DNA of 64,000 nucleotides from Planctomycetota bacterium (GTDB taxonomy: Bacteria; Planctomycetota; UBA1135; GCA-002686595). The stretch spans positions 124,001 to 188,000 of the forward strand of contig JAJDEW010000115.1 of the NCBI GenBank assembly GCA_029259595.1, written 5' to 3'. The notes under the pieces are model-generated. The model saw only the letters and a program-made list of their open reading frames with translations. It was not told the origin of the DNA and ran no database searches. This document shows, piece after piece, positions 37,810-46,622 of the stretch; positions within the stretch are counted from its first letter, which is position 1; every line of letters begins with the position of its first letter. Made by a program: the position numbers and the translations under genes.

Positions 37810-37971
37810 GTGTTTCTCTCCTACATCGATCCCCTCGCCGGCGGCCTCTTCGTCCAGTTGGTTCTGGGTGGCATCGCCGGAGCCGTGCTCTTCCTGAAGT
37901 ACCAGGGACGCCGGCTCTTGGCGTTGTTCGGGTTTCGGAAGGAAGAGAATTCCTCCTCGGACGATTCCTGA
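37810..37971 (+). CDS. 53-residue membrane microprotein (YIDP-type)
   Basis: This is a short gene starting with GTG at 37810. The product opens with the SYIDPLAGG motif, followed by one hydrophobic helix (FVQLVLGGIAGAVLFL), a basic patch (KYQGRRLL) and an acidic serine tail (EENSSSDDS). Tiny proteins with an S/T-Y-I-D-P-G-x-G start are found in several phyla next to AlkP-fold membrane proteins and class I methyltransferases, usually annotated as hypothetical. The position between the divergent phosphatase-fold gene and the methyltransferase eight bases downstream fits that pattern. Function is unknown. It may be an assembly factor or small subunit. Confidence 0.7.
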   Translation: MFLSYIDPLAGGLFVQLVLGGIAGAVLFLKYQGRRLLALFGFRKEENSSSDDS

Positions 37972-37979
37972 GCGCGCCC

Positions 37980-39422
37980 TTGGAACCGCGGCAAACGCGC
38001 GCGCACGAGACCCACGACGTCGGTGGGGCGCAGCTCGAGCAAGGCTCCTTCCGGGATCGGGAGGGCCGGGTCTTCTATCGCGACGGCGAGGTCTATCGGG
38101 CCCTGACGGCGGAGGCCCTGGCGCAGTGGCACCTCCTGGCCGGCAAGCGCTTCTTCGGGCAGCTGACCGAGGCCGGACGTCTGGTCGCGACGGAGGAGCT
38201 TGCGGTCGACAGCGTGCCCCTGCCGCCGGGTACGGAATGGACGGGGGTTCTGAAGCACGAGCGGCTTCCCTTCGTCTCCTATCCCTACGAGTGGTCCTTC
38301 TCCATGTTGAAGGACGCGGCCACCCTGCAGCTCGAGGTCCTGGCGCGTGCGCTCGAAGAGGACATGTCCCTCAAGGACGCGACGCCCTACAACGTTCAAT
38401 GGAAGGGAACCCGTCCGGTCTTCATCGACGTGCCCTCCTTCATCGCGCTCGCGGACGGCGACACCTGGTCCGGCTACCGCCAGTTCTGCGAGCTGTTCCT
38501 GAACCCGCTCCTGCTGCAGGCCTACAAGAACGTCTCCTTCCAGCCGTGGCTGCGAGGCTCGCTCGAGGGCCTTCCGGCCCAGGAGATGGCTTCGATCTTC
38601 TCGATGCGGGATCGCTTCCGCCCCGGGGTCCTGCTGCACGTCAGCTTGCTCGCGCGGATGCTGGACAAGCACGCGGATACGAAGAAGGACGTCAAACGCG
38701 AGCTGCGCGAGCTGGGCTTCAAGAAGGAGCTCATCATCGCGAACGTGAAGCGCCTCTCGAAGCTCGTTGCCGGGCTCGAGTGGAAGCAATCCAGCTCGGA
38801 ATGGTCGGAGTACGCGGACCACAACACCTACGACGAGGACAACCGCAGTCGTAAGGCGGAGTTCGTTCGGACGGCGGCGACGGCCAAGCGACATCGACTG
38901 ATCTGGGACCTGGGCTGCAACACCGGCGACTACTCGCGGATCGCGGCGGAGGGCGCGGACTTCGTCGTCTCGATGGACGCGGACCAGCTCGCGATCGAGC
39001 GGCTCTACCTGGCCCTGCGGTCCGAATCGATTGGCGAGAAGATCCTTCCGCTCGTCATGAACCTGGCGGACGTGTCACCCAACCGCGGCTGGCGCGGGCG
39101 CGAGCGACGCGCGATCGACGCACGAGGAACGCCCGAGCTCACCCTCTGCCTGGCCCTGATCCACCATGTCGTCATCAGCGCGAACGTCCCGATGGGGGAG
39201 TTCTTGGACTGGCTGGCGGACCTCGGTACGGACCTCGTCATCGAATTCGTGACGAAGGACGACCCGATGGTGAAGAAGCTGCTGCTCAACAAGGAAGACC
39301 AGTACCGCGACTACGATCCGCCTTCGTTCGAGGCCGAGCTGGTCCGTCGCTTCGAGATCGTGCGCCGCGAGGAGCTCGAGGGTGGCTCGCGGATCCTCTA
39401 CCACGGAAAAAACCGCGGCTAG
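37980..39422 (+). CDS. Two-part class I SAM methyltransferase (NoeA-like)
   Basis: This is a 480-residue cytoplasmic protein. The C-terminal half is a Rossmann methyltransferase with SAM motif I as LIWDLGCNTGDYSRIAAE, motif II VVSMDADQ and a later CLALIHHVVI. The N-terminal half (about residues 25-270) includes HERLPFVSYPYEWSFSML and DATPYNVQWKGTRPVFIDV, which resembles the companion domain in NoeA-type nodulation proteins and in related methyltransferases of polysaccharide loci. The TTG at 37980 is eight bases behind the microprotein stop. Likely target: a methyl group on a glycan or lipid head group. This rests on family context only. Confidence 0.8.
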   Translation: MEPRQTRAHETHDVGGAQLEQGSFRDREGRVFYRDGEVYRALTAEALAQWHLLAGKRFFGQLTEAGRLVATEELAVDSVPLPPGTEWTGVLKHERLPFVSYPYEWSFSMLKDAATLQLEVLARALEEDMSLKDATPYNVQWKGTRPVFIDVPSFIALADGDTWSGYRQFCELFLNPLLLQAYKNVSFQPWLRGSLEGLPAQEMASIFSMRDRFRPGVLLHVSLLARMLDKHADTKKDVKRELRELGFKKELIIANVKRLSKLVAGLEWKQSSSEWSEYADHNTYDEDNRSRKAEFVRTAATAKRHRLIWDLGCNTGDYSRIAAEGADFVVSMDADQLAIERLYLALRSESIGEKILPLVMNLADVSPNRGWRGRERRAIDARGTPELTLCLALIHHVVISANVPMGEFLDWLADLGTDLVIEFVTKDDPMVKKLLLNKEDQYRDYDPPSFEAELVRRFEIVRREELEGGSRILYHGKNRG

Positions 39423-39460
39423 ACACCCAGCGGGACACCGGGGCGGCCGATAGGCCTGGC

Positions 39461-40546
39461 GTGCCCCCGACTCACGGTCCCCGCCCGTCAGCCCTGCCCC
39501 AGGGGCTCGGCGCCTCTGTTTCCAAGCGTCAGCTGACGCAGGCCCTCCTGCTCTTCACGTTGGTCGTGGTGGGCGGAACGGCTGGCCTCACTCGGATCGA
39601 GGGCTGGGATCTCTGGAGGTCGTTCTACTTCACGTTGATCACGATCACGACCGTCGGCTACGGAGACGAAGGCCTCTCGGAGTCCGGTCGCAAGTTCGCG
39701 ATCCTCCTCCTCGTCGGCGGAATCGGGGTCGCCTCCTACACGCTCACGCTGGTGATGCAAGCCACCGTCGCGCGCCAGTTCGCCTGGAGAGAACGCATGC
39801 AAGCCAAAATCGGCAAGTGCTCGAACCACGTCATCGTCTGCGGCTTTGGCCGCATGGGCCGCAGCGTCTGCGAGCCGCTGCTCGAAGCCGGATCCAAGCT
39901 CGTCGTGGTGGAGGCGAACGCGGAGGCCTTCAAGGCGGCGCTCGAAGCGGGGCACCTGGCGGTCCACGGCTCGCCCTGCGAGGACGACGTGCTGCTGGAG
40001 GCCGGGTTGCGACGTGCGGCGTACCTGGTGTCCTCGCTCGATGACGAGGCAGAGAACGTGCTGGTCACGCTGTCGGCCCGGGACCTGCGCCGCGATCTCA
40101 CGATCATCTCGCGCGCGGAGGGCGCCGAGGGTCGGCGCAAGCTCGTCCGTGCCGGCGCGACCCGCGTCGTCTCGCCCTTCCAGAGCGGTGGGCGCGACAT
40201 CGCCAATGCGATCCTGCGCCCCTGCGTGTCGGACTTCTTGGCCCGGACGCACCAGGGAGAGAGCGGCGTCGTGCTGGCCGACATCCGGATCGTGCCCGGC
40301 TCGCCGTTGGTCGGTCGCGCGCTCTCGGACTACGGGCGCCGCGAGGGCTCGCACATCTCCTTCGTCGCTCTCGAGCACGTCGACGGGACCGTACGGGTGC
40401 CCCCGCCCGGTTCCGAGCTGATGCGGCACGGTGACCTCTTGATCGTGGCAGGAGATCCGGACCAGGTGGCGGAGATGAAGCGTGCGGCGGAGGATGTGCT
40501 CTGCCCGCTACCGGTCGGCCTCGAAGGCCAGACGGACCAGGCGTAA
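39461..40546 (+). CDS. Potassium channel with cytoplasmic RCK (TrkA-N/TrkA-C) domains
   Basis: This is a 361-residue ligand-gated K+ channel. Two helices flank a pore loop with the selectivity filter TTVGYGD. An RCK_N Rossmann domain follows (HVIVCGFGRMGRSVCEPLLEAG, with an E in VVVEAN for nucleotide or cation binding), then an RCK_C domain (ADIRIVPGSPLVGRAL, LLIVAGDPDQV). The layout matches MthK/GsuK-type channels. The GTG at 39461 starts the predicted cytoplasmic N-terminus. Its 3' end overlaps the convergent Nudix gene by 39 bases. No other K+ transport gene lies nearby. Confidence 0.92.
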   Translation: MPPTHGPRPSALPQGLGASVSKRQLTQALLLFTLVVVGGTAGLTRIEGWDLWRSFYFTLITITTVGYGDEGLSESGRKFAILLLVGGIGVASYTLTLVMQATVARQFAWRERMQAKIGKCSNHVIVCGFGRMGRSVCEPLLEAGSKLVVVEANAEAFKAALEAGHLAVHGSPCEDDVLLEAGLRRAAYLVSSLDDEAENVLVTLSARDLRRDLTIISRAEGAEGRRKLVRAGATRVVSPFQSGGRDIANAILRPCVSDFLARTHQGESGVVLADIRIVPGSPLVGRALSDYGRREGSHISFVALEHVDGTVRVPPPGSELMRHGDLLIVAGDPDQVAEMKRAAEDVLCPLPVGLEGQTDQA

Positions 40547-41098
40547 GACGGAGTCGTCGGTCTCGCGCTCCGCGATCTCGTCGGGCGTGAACCAGGCGAG
40601 CTCCTTCGATTCGGAGGTCTTCACGGGCCGTGCATCCTCGGGGGCCCGGATGAAGAAGCGCGTGTCGAGATGCAGGTGCTCGGGCTCGCCGGCGGCCGGC
40701 CGAGCCGGAATCGTGTGGATGTCGAGGTCGATCGGCGTCGGATCGACGCGCAGGTCGACGATACCGCTCTCCTCACGGGCCTCGCGCAGCGCGACTCCCG
40801 CCAGGTTCGCGTCGCCGTCGCAGTGGCCACCCAGCTGCAGCCAGCGTCCGAGCTTGGCGTGGAGGGTGAACAGCGCGCGTTCGCCGTCCGCGTGCAGGAC
40901 CAGCGCGGACGCCGTCAGGTGTCCCGGGATACACGAGCGCTGGAGCGCGTCGTCGTGCTCGAGCACGAAGCGGATCATGCGGACACGCTCGGCCGCCTGA
41001 GTGTCGTCGGCAGGAACGTAGTCCCTCAGAGTCTGGAGGGCGACGGCCGGATCGGGATTCCAGGCCAGCCGCTCGTCCTCCTCGGGGAGGAAGCGCAC
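40508..41098 (-). CDS. Nudix hydrolase
   Basis: This is a 196-residue hydrolase of the Nudix superfamily. The signature lies in GGHCDGD...GVALREAREESGI, with the REx2EE metal-binding core intact and the first Glu of the textbook box replaced, as is usual in the 'GGHxDGD' subgroup. The substrate (nucleotide sugar, capped nucleotide or other X-linked diphosphate) cannot be told. Starting at the GTG at 41098, with GGAAG ahead, puts it four bases behind the ettA stop on the same strand. The frame upstream overlaps ettA and is not needed. The 3' end overlaps the K+ channel gene. Confidence 0.85.
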   Translation of the reverse strand: MRFLPEEDERLAWNPDPAVALQTLRDYVPADDTQAAERVRMIRFVLEHDDALQRSCIPGHLTASALVLHADGERALFTLHAKLGRWLQLGGHCDGDANLAGVALREAREESGIVDLRVDPTPIDLDIHTIPARPAAGEPEHLHLDTRFFIRAPEDARPVKTSESKELAWFTPDEIAERETDDSVLRLVRLAFEADR

Positions 41099-41102
41099 GC
41101 CG

Positions 41103-42785
41103 TCACTTCCGCAGGAGCTTGCGGTAACGACCCGCGCGCGACTCGGGCCCGAAGCCCATGCGCTCGCGCCAGCCCTTGCGCCACTCCGCATAGTCCTCGT
41201 ACGTGCCGTGGTGGAAGTTCACCAGGCTGTCACCCTCGAAGGCGAGGATGTGCGACACCGTGCGGTTCAGGAAGTAGCGATCGTGGGAGACGACGATGGC
41301 CGAGCCCGGGAACTCCGAGATGGCCTCCTCGAGGACGCGCAACGTGTCCAGGTCGAGGTCGTTCGTCGGCTCGTCGAGCATGATCACGTTCGCGCCGCCC
41401 TTGAGCATCCGTGCCAGCAAGACGCGGTTGCGCATCCCGCCCGAGCACTCGCCCAGGAGGCGCTGCTGGTCTTCGCCCTTGAAGTTGAAACGGGCCACGT
41501 AGGCGCGCGCATCGAGGGTCTTGTTCCCGAACGGAATCAGGTCGTTGCCCTCGGTGATGTTGGCATAGACGCTCTTCTCGTCGTCGAGGATGGCGCGCGA
41601 CTGGTCCAGATAGGTGAGCTGGACCGTGGGGCCGATCGTGACGCGTCCCTCGTCCGGCGTCTCCTTGCCCAGGATCATGCGCAGCATCGTGGTCTTGCCC
41701 ATGCCGTTGGCACCGACGACACCGAGGATGGCTCCGGCCGGCAGATCGAAGGAGAGCTCCTTGATGAGCGTCCGGTCGCCGTAGGCCTTCGTGACGCCGC
41801 TGAACTCGATGACCTTGTCACCCAGGCGCGCGCCGGGCGGGATGCGCAGGTCGACTTCGTCGAGCTGGTCCTCCGCGCGCTGGGAGATCATCTCCTTGTA
41901 GCGCTGGATGCGCGACTTCGATTGGGTCGTGCGCGCCTTGGGCGTCCGCGAGAGCCACTCGCGCTCGCGCTCGATCGTCTTGTTCAGCTTCGAGTCCGCC
42001 TGCCGCTTGACGTCGAGGGCCTTGGACTTCTGCCCGAGGTAGGCCGAGTAGTTGCCCTTGTACGGGATGCCCTTGCCGCGCTCGATCTCGAGCATCCACT
42101 CGACGACGTTGTCGAGGAAGTAGCGGTCGTGGGTGATCAGGATGACGGTGCCGGAGTAGTTCTTGAGATGCTCTTCGAGCCACTCGATCGTCTCGGCGTC
42201 GAGATGGTTGGTGGGCTCGTCCAGGAGCAGCATGTCGGGGTGCGACATCAAGAGTTGTGCGAGCGCCACGCGCCGTCGCTCCCCGCCGGAGAGCTTCTTC
42301 ACGTCCGCATCCATCGGCGGCAGACACAGGGCCGTGGCGGCCTGCTCGAGCCGGCTGTCGAGCTCCCAGGCCTCCTTGTGCTGGATCTCTTCGTCCAGCT
42401 TGGCCATCGTCTCGGACAGCGCCATCAGCTCGTCGTCGTCCGCGCACGTGCCCATCTTCTCGGCCACGTCGTTGTAGCGGTCGATCAGGTCACGGACCGG
42501 TTGGACGGCTTCGTCCAGGTTGCCCTGGACGTCCTTGTCCTCGTTGAGCGGAGGCTCCTGGGGCAAGTAGCCGACCGTGACGCCGTTCGCGGGCTTGGCG
42601 GTGCCTTCGAAGTCGGTGTCCGCTCCGGCGAGTATGCGCAGGAGCGTCGACTTGCCGGCGCCATTGGCCCCGATCATGCCGATGTTGGCGCCCTCGAGGA
42701 ACGCCAGCGTGATGCCCTTGAGGACGTGACGCTGGCCGAAGAACTTGTTGAGGTCCTGGACGTGGAAGATGATCTTTTCGGACAT
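41103..42785 (-). CDS. ettA: ABC-F ATPase, energy-dependent translational throttle EttA
   Basis: This 560-residue ABC-F protein binds the ribosomal E site and senses ATP/ADP. It carries two ABC domains with Walker A motifs GANGAGKST and GANGMGKTT. The first signature is KLSGGERRRVALAQLL; the second is ECSGGMRNRVLLARML, with Cys-Ser replacing the usual Leu-Ser. LLLDEPTNHLD and IMLDEPTNDLD are the Walker B motifs. The linker (PtIM) runs from YKGNYSAYLGQKS to IEREREWLSRTP. The length and the opening SEKIIFHVQDLNKFFG match EttA rather than Uup or YheS. The Nudix gene follows four bases later. Confidence 0.93.
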   Translation of the reverse strand: MSEKIIFHVQDLNKFFGQRHVLKGITLAFLEGANIGMIGANGAGKSTLLRILAGADTDFEGTAKPANGVTVGYLPQEPPLNEDKDVQGNLDEAVQPVRDLIDRYNDVAEKMGTCADDDELMALSETMAKLDEEIQHKEAWELDSRLEQAATALCLPPMDADVKKLSGGERRRVALAQLLMSHPDMLLLDEPTNHLDAETIEWLEEHLKNYSGTVILITHDRYFLDNVVEWMLEIERGKGIPYKGNYSAYLGQKSKALDVKRQADSKLNKTIEREREWLSRTPKARTTQSKSRIQRYKEMISQRAEDQLDEVDLRIPPGARLGDKVIEFSGVTKAYGDRTLIKELSFDLPAGAILGVVGANGMGKTTMLRMILGKETPDEGRVTIGPTVQLTYLDQSRAILDDEKSVYANITEGNDLIPFGNKTLDARAYVARFNFKGEDQQRLLGECSGGMRNRVLLARMLKGGANVIMLDEPTNDLDLDTLRVLEEAISEFPGSAIVVSHDRYFLNRTVSHILAFEGDSLVNFHHGTYEDYAEWRKGWRERMGFGPESRAGRYRKLLRK

Positions 42786-42991
42786 GGGCGAAACATGATA
42801 GCGACGGGGAGCGGGGTGGCCAGGGTCGTCCCCGCCGCTATGCTGTCGGGTTGCGGCGCACCCCGCGGTCCCGCGCCCGGCCCCTCCCCGATTTCCAGGG
42901 TGGCGCAGCCGGCAGGGACCCGAGGACGCCCGTTCGTCCACCCCCGTACGACCGCAGAAGCACGCAAGCGAGAAAGAAGGCAGCGCCCACG

Positions 42992-44497
42992 ATGGACTTC
43001 CTGAAAGAGCTCGGGATCGAGCAAGAAAACTCCGGCGCCTACAACGGCGAGTGGCTCACCTGCAGCGGCGAGCTGCTGGAGAGCGTGAACCCGGCCACCG
43101 GCGAAGTCATCGCCGCGGTCCGCCAGGCGAGCCTCGCCGAGTACGAGGCCTGCCTCGGGGCGGCCCAGGAGGCCTTCCTCCGCTGGCGCGCGACCCCGGC
43201 CCCGGCGCGGGGCGAGATCGTCCGCAAGGCCGGCAACGCGATCCGGGACAAGAAGGATGCGCTCGGTCGGTTGATCACGCTCGAGATGGGCAAGATCCTG
43301 CAGGAAGGCTGGGGCGAGGTGCAGGAGGCGATCGACATCGCCGACTTCGCGGTGGGCCAGTCGCGCATGCTGTACGGACTTTCGATGCACTCGGAGCGTC
43401 CCGGTCATGCGATGCGCGAGCAGTGGCACCCGCTGGGGACGGTCGGTTGCATCACGGCCTTCAACTTCCCGATGGCGGTGTGGGCCTGGAACTCGATGTT
43501 GGCGCTGATCTGCGGCGACCCGATCCTGTGGAAGCCCTCGAGCGAGACGCCCCTGTGCGCGATCGGGCTCACGAACGCCGTGCGCGGCGTATTCGAGGCC
43601 GAGGGCTTCGGTGCGTTGATTCCGCTCGTCGTCGGTCCCCCGGGTTCGATCGGGCAGACGATGCTGGAGGATCCGCGCCTCCCGCTCGTGTCCTTCACGG
43701 GCTCTTCGGCGGTCGGCCGCAAGGTGGCAGCCACCGTCGCCGGACGCTTCGGACGCAGCATTCTCGAGCTCGGTGGCAACAACGCCGTCGTCTTGATGGA
43801 AGACGCCGATCTCGACATGGCCATCCCCGCCATCGTCTTCGGTTCCGTCGGCACGGCCGGTCAGCGTTGCACCTCGACGCGTCGTATCCTGGTGCACGAG
43901 GCGATCCGCGCGAACGTCGAAGAGCGGCTCGTTCGTGCCTACGAGCAGGTTCCGATCGGCGATCCCTCGGACCCGAAGACGCTGTGCGGGCCGCTGATCA
44001 ATCCCAAGGCGATCGCGTCCATGCAGAAGGCCCTGGAGCGCGCCAAGGAGCTCGGGGGCGAAGTCCTGTGCGGCGGCGGAACTCTGGATGGCCAGGGCAA
44101 CTTCGTGAAGCCCGCGATCGTGCGCGCGCAGAACGAGTGGGATGTCGTTCAAGAAGAGACCTTCGCTCCGATCCTCTACACCGTCGGATTCCGGGACGTG
44201 GAGGACGCGATCGCGAAGCACAACGCCGTGCCGCAAGGGCTGTCGTCGTCGATGTTCACCCTGAACATGCGCGATGCTGAGCGCTTCCTGTCGGCGGCCG
44301 GCTCGGACTGCGGCATCGCCAACGTCAACATCGGCACTTCGGGCGCCGAGATCGGGGGCGCCTTCGGCGGCGAGAAGGAGACTGGCGGCGGCCGCGAGTC
44401 CGGCTCGGACGCCTGGAAGGCCTACATGCGTCGTCAGACGAACACGGTCAACTGGTCGACGGACATGCCCTTGGCCCAGGGCATCCAGTTCGGCTGA
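42992..44497 (+). CDS. ALDH7-family aldehyde dehydrogenase, probable 2-aminoadipate semialdehyde dehydrogenase
   Basis: This is a 501-residue NAD-dependent dehydrogenase of the ALDH7 (antiquitin/AmaB) branch, which oxidises 2-aminoadipate 6-semialdehyde to 2-aminoadipate. Motifs: ITAFNFPMAVWAWN, LWKPSSETPL, SFTGSSAVGRKVA, the general base in LELGGNNAVVLMEDADLD, and the catalytic cysteine in VGTAGQRCTSTRR. The C-terminal FGGEKETGGGRESGSDAWK is diagnostic of the ALDH7 group. The ATG at 42992 begins at the usual position. This makes it the natural second step for the product of Lat encoded at 22886-24202. It diverges from ettA across 206 bases. Confidence 0.9.
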   Translation: MDFLKELGIEQENSGAYNGEWLTCSGELLESVNPATGEVIAAVRQASLAEYEACLGAAQEAFLRWRATPAPARGEIVRKAGNAIRDKKDALGRLITLEMGKILQEGWGEVQEAIDIADFAVGQSRMLYGLSMHSERPGHAMREQWHPLGTVGCITAFNFPMAVWAWNSMLALICGDPILWKPSSETPLCAIGLTNAVRGVFEAEGFGALIPLVVGPPGSIGQTMLEDPRLPLVSFTGSSAVGRKVAATVAGRFGRSILELGGNNAVVLMEDADLDMAIPAIVFGSVGTAGQRCTSTRRILVHEAIRANVEERLVRAYEQVPIGDPSDPKTLCGPLINPKAIASMQKALERAKELGGEVLCGGGTLDGQGNFVKPAIVRAQNEWDVVQEETFAPILYTVGFRDVEDAIAKHNAVPQGLSSSMFTLNMRDAERFLSAAGSDCGIANVNIGTSGAEIGGAFGGEKETGGGRESGSDAWKAYMRRQTNTVNWSTDMPLAQGIQFG

Positions 44498-44509
44498 GGC
44501 CCGTTCGTC

Positions 44510-46615
44510 ATGGAGCCGGCCAGGGCGAGGCGGAACGTCCTTCGGACAGTCCTCGCGCTCGCCCTGTCCGGAGCGCTCTTGCTCGTCGCGCTCTCGGGCG
44601 ACGAGCAGCGGCCCGAGCCTGCGGAGGGTTCGGACGAGCTCCACAAGGCCGTCCGGCATGAGCCCACACTCCGGCTTCCGTCCGTCGAACTGACGGAGCC
44701 GTCCGAGCCGGACGTCGAAGGGCGGCGTAGCAACGCGCGCCCCGAGGGGGCGCGGCTCTCGATCCGGGCCAGCGACGAGGCGAGCGCCGTGGCCCTGGGG
44801 CGCGTGAGCGTCGTCGTACGTCCGAGCGACGAGCGCATGGCCGACGGGGAACAGCGCCTGTTGCGGGCGGGCCTCGATCCCGAATTGCGCTTCACGAGTC
44901 GCGCGGGCCGGCTCGAGCTCGAGGTGGAGGCACAACGTCCACTGCGGCTCGTGGCCCGGCGAACGGATGTGGAGACCGCCGTGCTCGAACTGGCGCTCGA
45001 GCCCCTGCGACCGGGCGAGCTGCGCGTCGTCGAGCTGCGCTTCGCCCCGCCTGCCATCGAGCGTCTGCGGGCACGCCTGGTCGACGCCGCCGGTGGCTCG
45101 GGGCTCTTCGACGTGCCGGTTCTCGTTCTCGATCCGCCCGTGCGAATCCAAGACGGAGAACCGAATCGCGACGTCACCGCACGAACGCGCTCGGACGCGA
45201 ACGGGTGTTTCGAGCTCGAGGTCGAAGTCCGCGCCGACCCGCGGAGGCAGCTCTTCGTTCTCGGCGGTCGAGGCTACGCCCCGCGCTGGGTCGATTGGCC
45301 CGAGCTGTCCGACGTGCTCGTCGACATCCCCTTGTCCAGGAGCGCCGCCCTCGAGGCCAACGTCGTCGGCCTCGCGGATGGCAAGCCGGCCGTGCTGTCC
45401 GTGCGGCCGCTCTCGCATGAGGGCTTCGTCCTGGCCGAGACGCTGCGGGCCGGGCGGGCCACCTTCGAGGCCTTGCCGGCCGGCCAGCGCCTGTTCGTCC
45501 ACGTGGTAGCCGAGAACGAGCGTCGCCAGCTGCTGCCGAGTTCGGTCGTGCTGGCGACCGGCGTGCGGGAGAAGGTGGCGTTTCGTCTCGTTGCGAGCGG
45601 GTCGATCGAGGGGATCGTGTTGAAGCCCGATGGCGAGCCGGCTCCCGGGACCACGCTGCACTTCGAGGCCCTCGAAGCGGGCGGGATCCCGGAGTCCCGT
45701 CGGGTGAACGCGGACCGGGCCGGCCGCTACGCCCTCGTCCTGCCGGCGGGGCGCTACCGCGTCCGCGCCGAGTCCGCCTTCGGTTGGTGGGAGCCCCGCG
45801 AAGTCCTCGTTCCGGAAGTGCTCGGCGAGCCGCCGGTGGAATTCGAATTCCGGCTCGAGGCTTTCCTCGCGATCGAAGGGCGAGTGGTCGTCGCGGGTGG
45901 CAGGCCCGCCTCGTTTCTCGTGCGCTCCCGAGGTCCCCGGGGCGAGGATCGCAGCCGCGTGGATGGACGCGGGAACTTCCGGCTCGCGGAGCTCACGCCG
46001 GGCCTGCACGACCTGCAGGCCGTGTCGGGGGACTTCGCTTCCCCGTGGTGCAGCGTCGAGGCGGGGGCAGTCGGAGTCGTGCTCCAGGTCGACCGAGCGG
46101 CGGAGATCACGTACGCGGGCCGGGTGAAGAACGCGGACGGCACCGACGCCTCCGCGCGCGTGGATCTGGTCTCGGCCGAACACGCGGTGCGGGGGCGCAG
46201 CCACGGCACGGAATTCTCCTTCGTCGTCCGCAGCGGACTCACGTACGGCCTGTCGGCGCAGACAGACGACGGGCGCTTCGCGGTCCGAGTGTTGAGCGGT
46301 GCCGTCGACGAGCGTGGGGTCGAGCTCGTGCTCGGTGGCGGTGCCACCCTGGACGTCTGGGCGCCGACCGCTGCAGCGGAGGCGCTCGTCGAGGTCGTCT
46401 GGAACGGGGTCCCGTTCGCGCGGCAAGCCATGCAAGTCATGAAGGGGGGAATCGTCACCCTCGCCGTTCCTCCCGGACCCGTCACCGTGCGCTTGCTCCT
46501 GGCCGGCCGTGAGCTCGCGAGCGAGGCGTTGGACCTCGTCGTCGGCGAGCGGCGCGCGGTCGTCTTGCGCCAAGGCGGGCCCCGACGCTCGTCAGCCGGT
46601 CCCACGGGACGTTGA
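44510..46615 (+). CDS. Large exported protein with repeated carboxypeptidase-regulatory-like beta domains
   Basis: This is a 701-residue protein of unknown function. An uncleaved or cleaved hydrophobic segment lies at about residues 12-30 (LRTVLALALSGALLLVAL). The rest is rich in beta-strand and contains several units resembling carboxypeptidase-regulatory-like/SpaA-type folds, for example GSIEGIVLKPDGEPAPGTTL...RYALVLPAGRYRV and LAIEGRVVVAGGRPASFLV...FRLAELTPGLHDLQAV. Such domains are common in surface and periplasmic proteins of Planctomycetota and Bacteroidota. It starts 13 bases after the ALDH7 stop and meets the convergent SGNH hydrolase after seven bases. No enzymatic motif was seen. 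Confidence 0.75.
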   Translation: MEPARARRNVLRTVLALALSGALLLVALSGDEQRPEPAEGSDELHKAVRHEPTLRLPSVELTEPSEPDVEGRRSNARPEGARLSIRASDEASAVALGRVSVVVRPSDERMADGEQRLLRAGLDPELRFTSRAGRLELEVEAQRPLRLVARRTDVETAVLELALEPLRPGELRVVELRFAPPAIERLRARLVDAAGGSGLFDVPVLVLDPPVRIQDGEPNRDVTARTRSDANGCFELEVEVRADPRRQLFVLGGRGYAPRWVDWPELSDVLVDIPLSRSAALEANVVGLADGKPAVLSVRPLSHEGFVLAETLRAGRATFEALPAGQRLFVHVVAENERRQLLPSSVVLATGVREKVAFRLVASGSIEGIVLKPDGEPAPGTTLHFEALEAGGIPESRRVNADRAGRYALVLPAGRYRVRAESAFGWWEPREVLVPEVLGEPPVEFEFRLEAFLAIEGRVVVAGGRPASFLVRSRGPRGEDRSRVDGRGNFRLAELTPGLHDLQAVSGDFASPWCSVEAGAVGVVLQVDRAAEITYAGRVKNADGTDASARVDLVSAEHAVRGRSHGTEFSFVVRSGLTYGLSAQTDDGRFAVRVLSGAVDERGVELVLGGGATLDVWAPTAAAEALVEVVWNGVPFARQAMQVMKGGIVTLAVPPGPVTVRLLLAGRELASEALDLVVGERRAVVLRQGGPRRSSAGPTGR

Positions 46616-46622
46616 CCCGCGT

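Noticed and set aside
42674-46573. A 1299-codon minus-strand frame under ALDH7 and the 701-residue protein
   Set aside because: Antisense shadow; its end overlaps ettA in a different frame and it has no recognisable domain.
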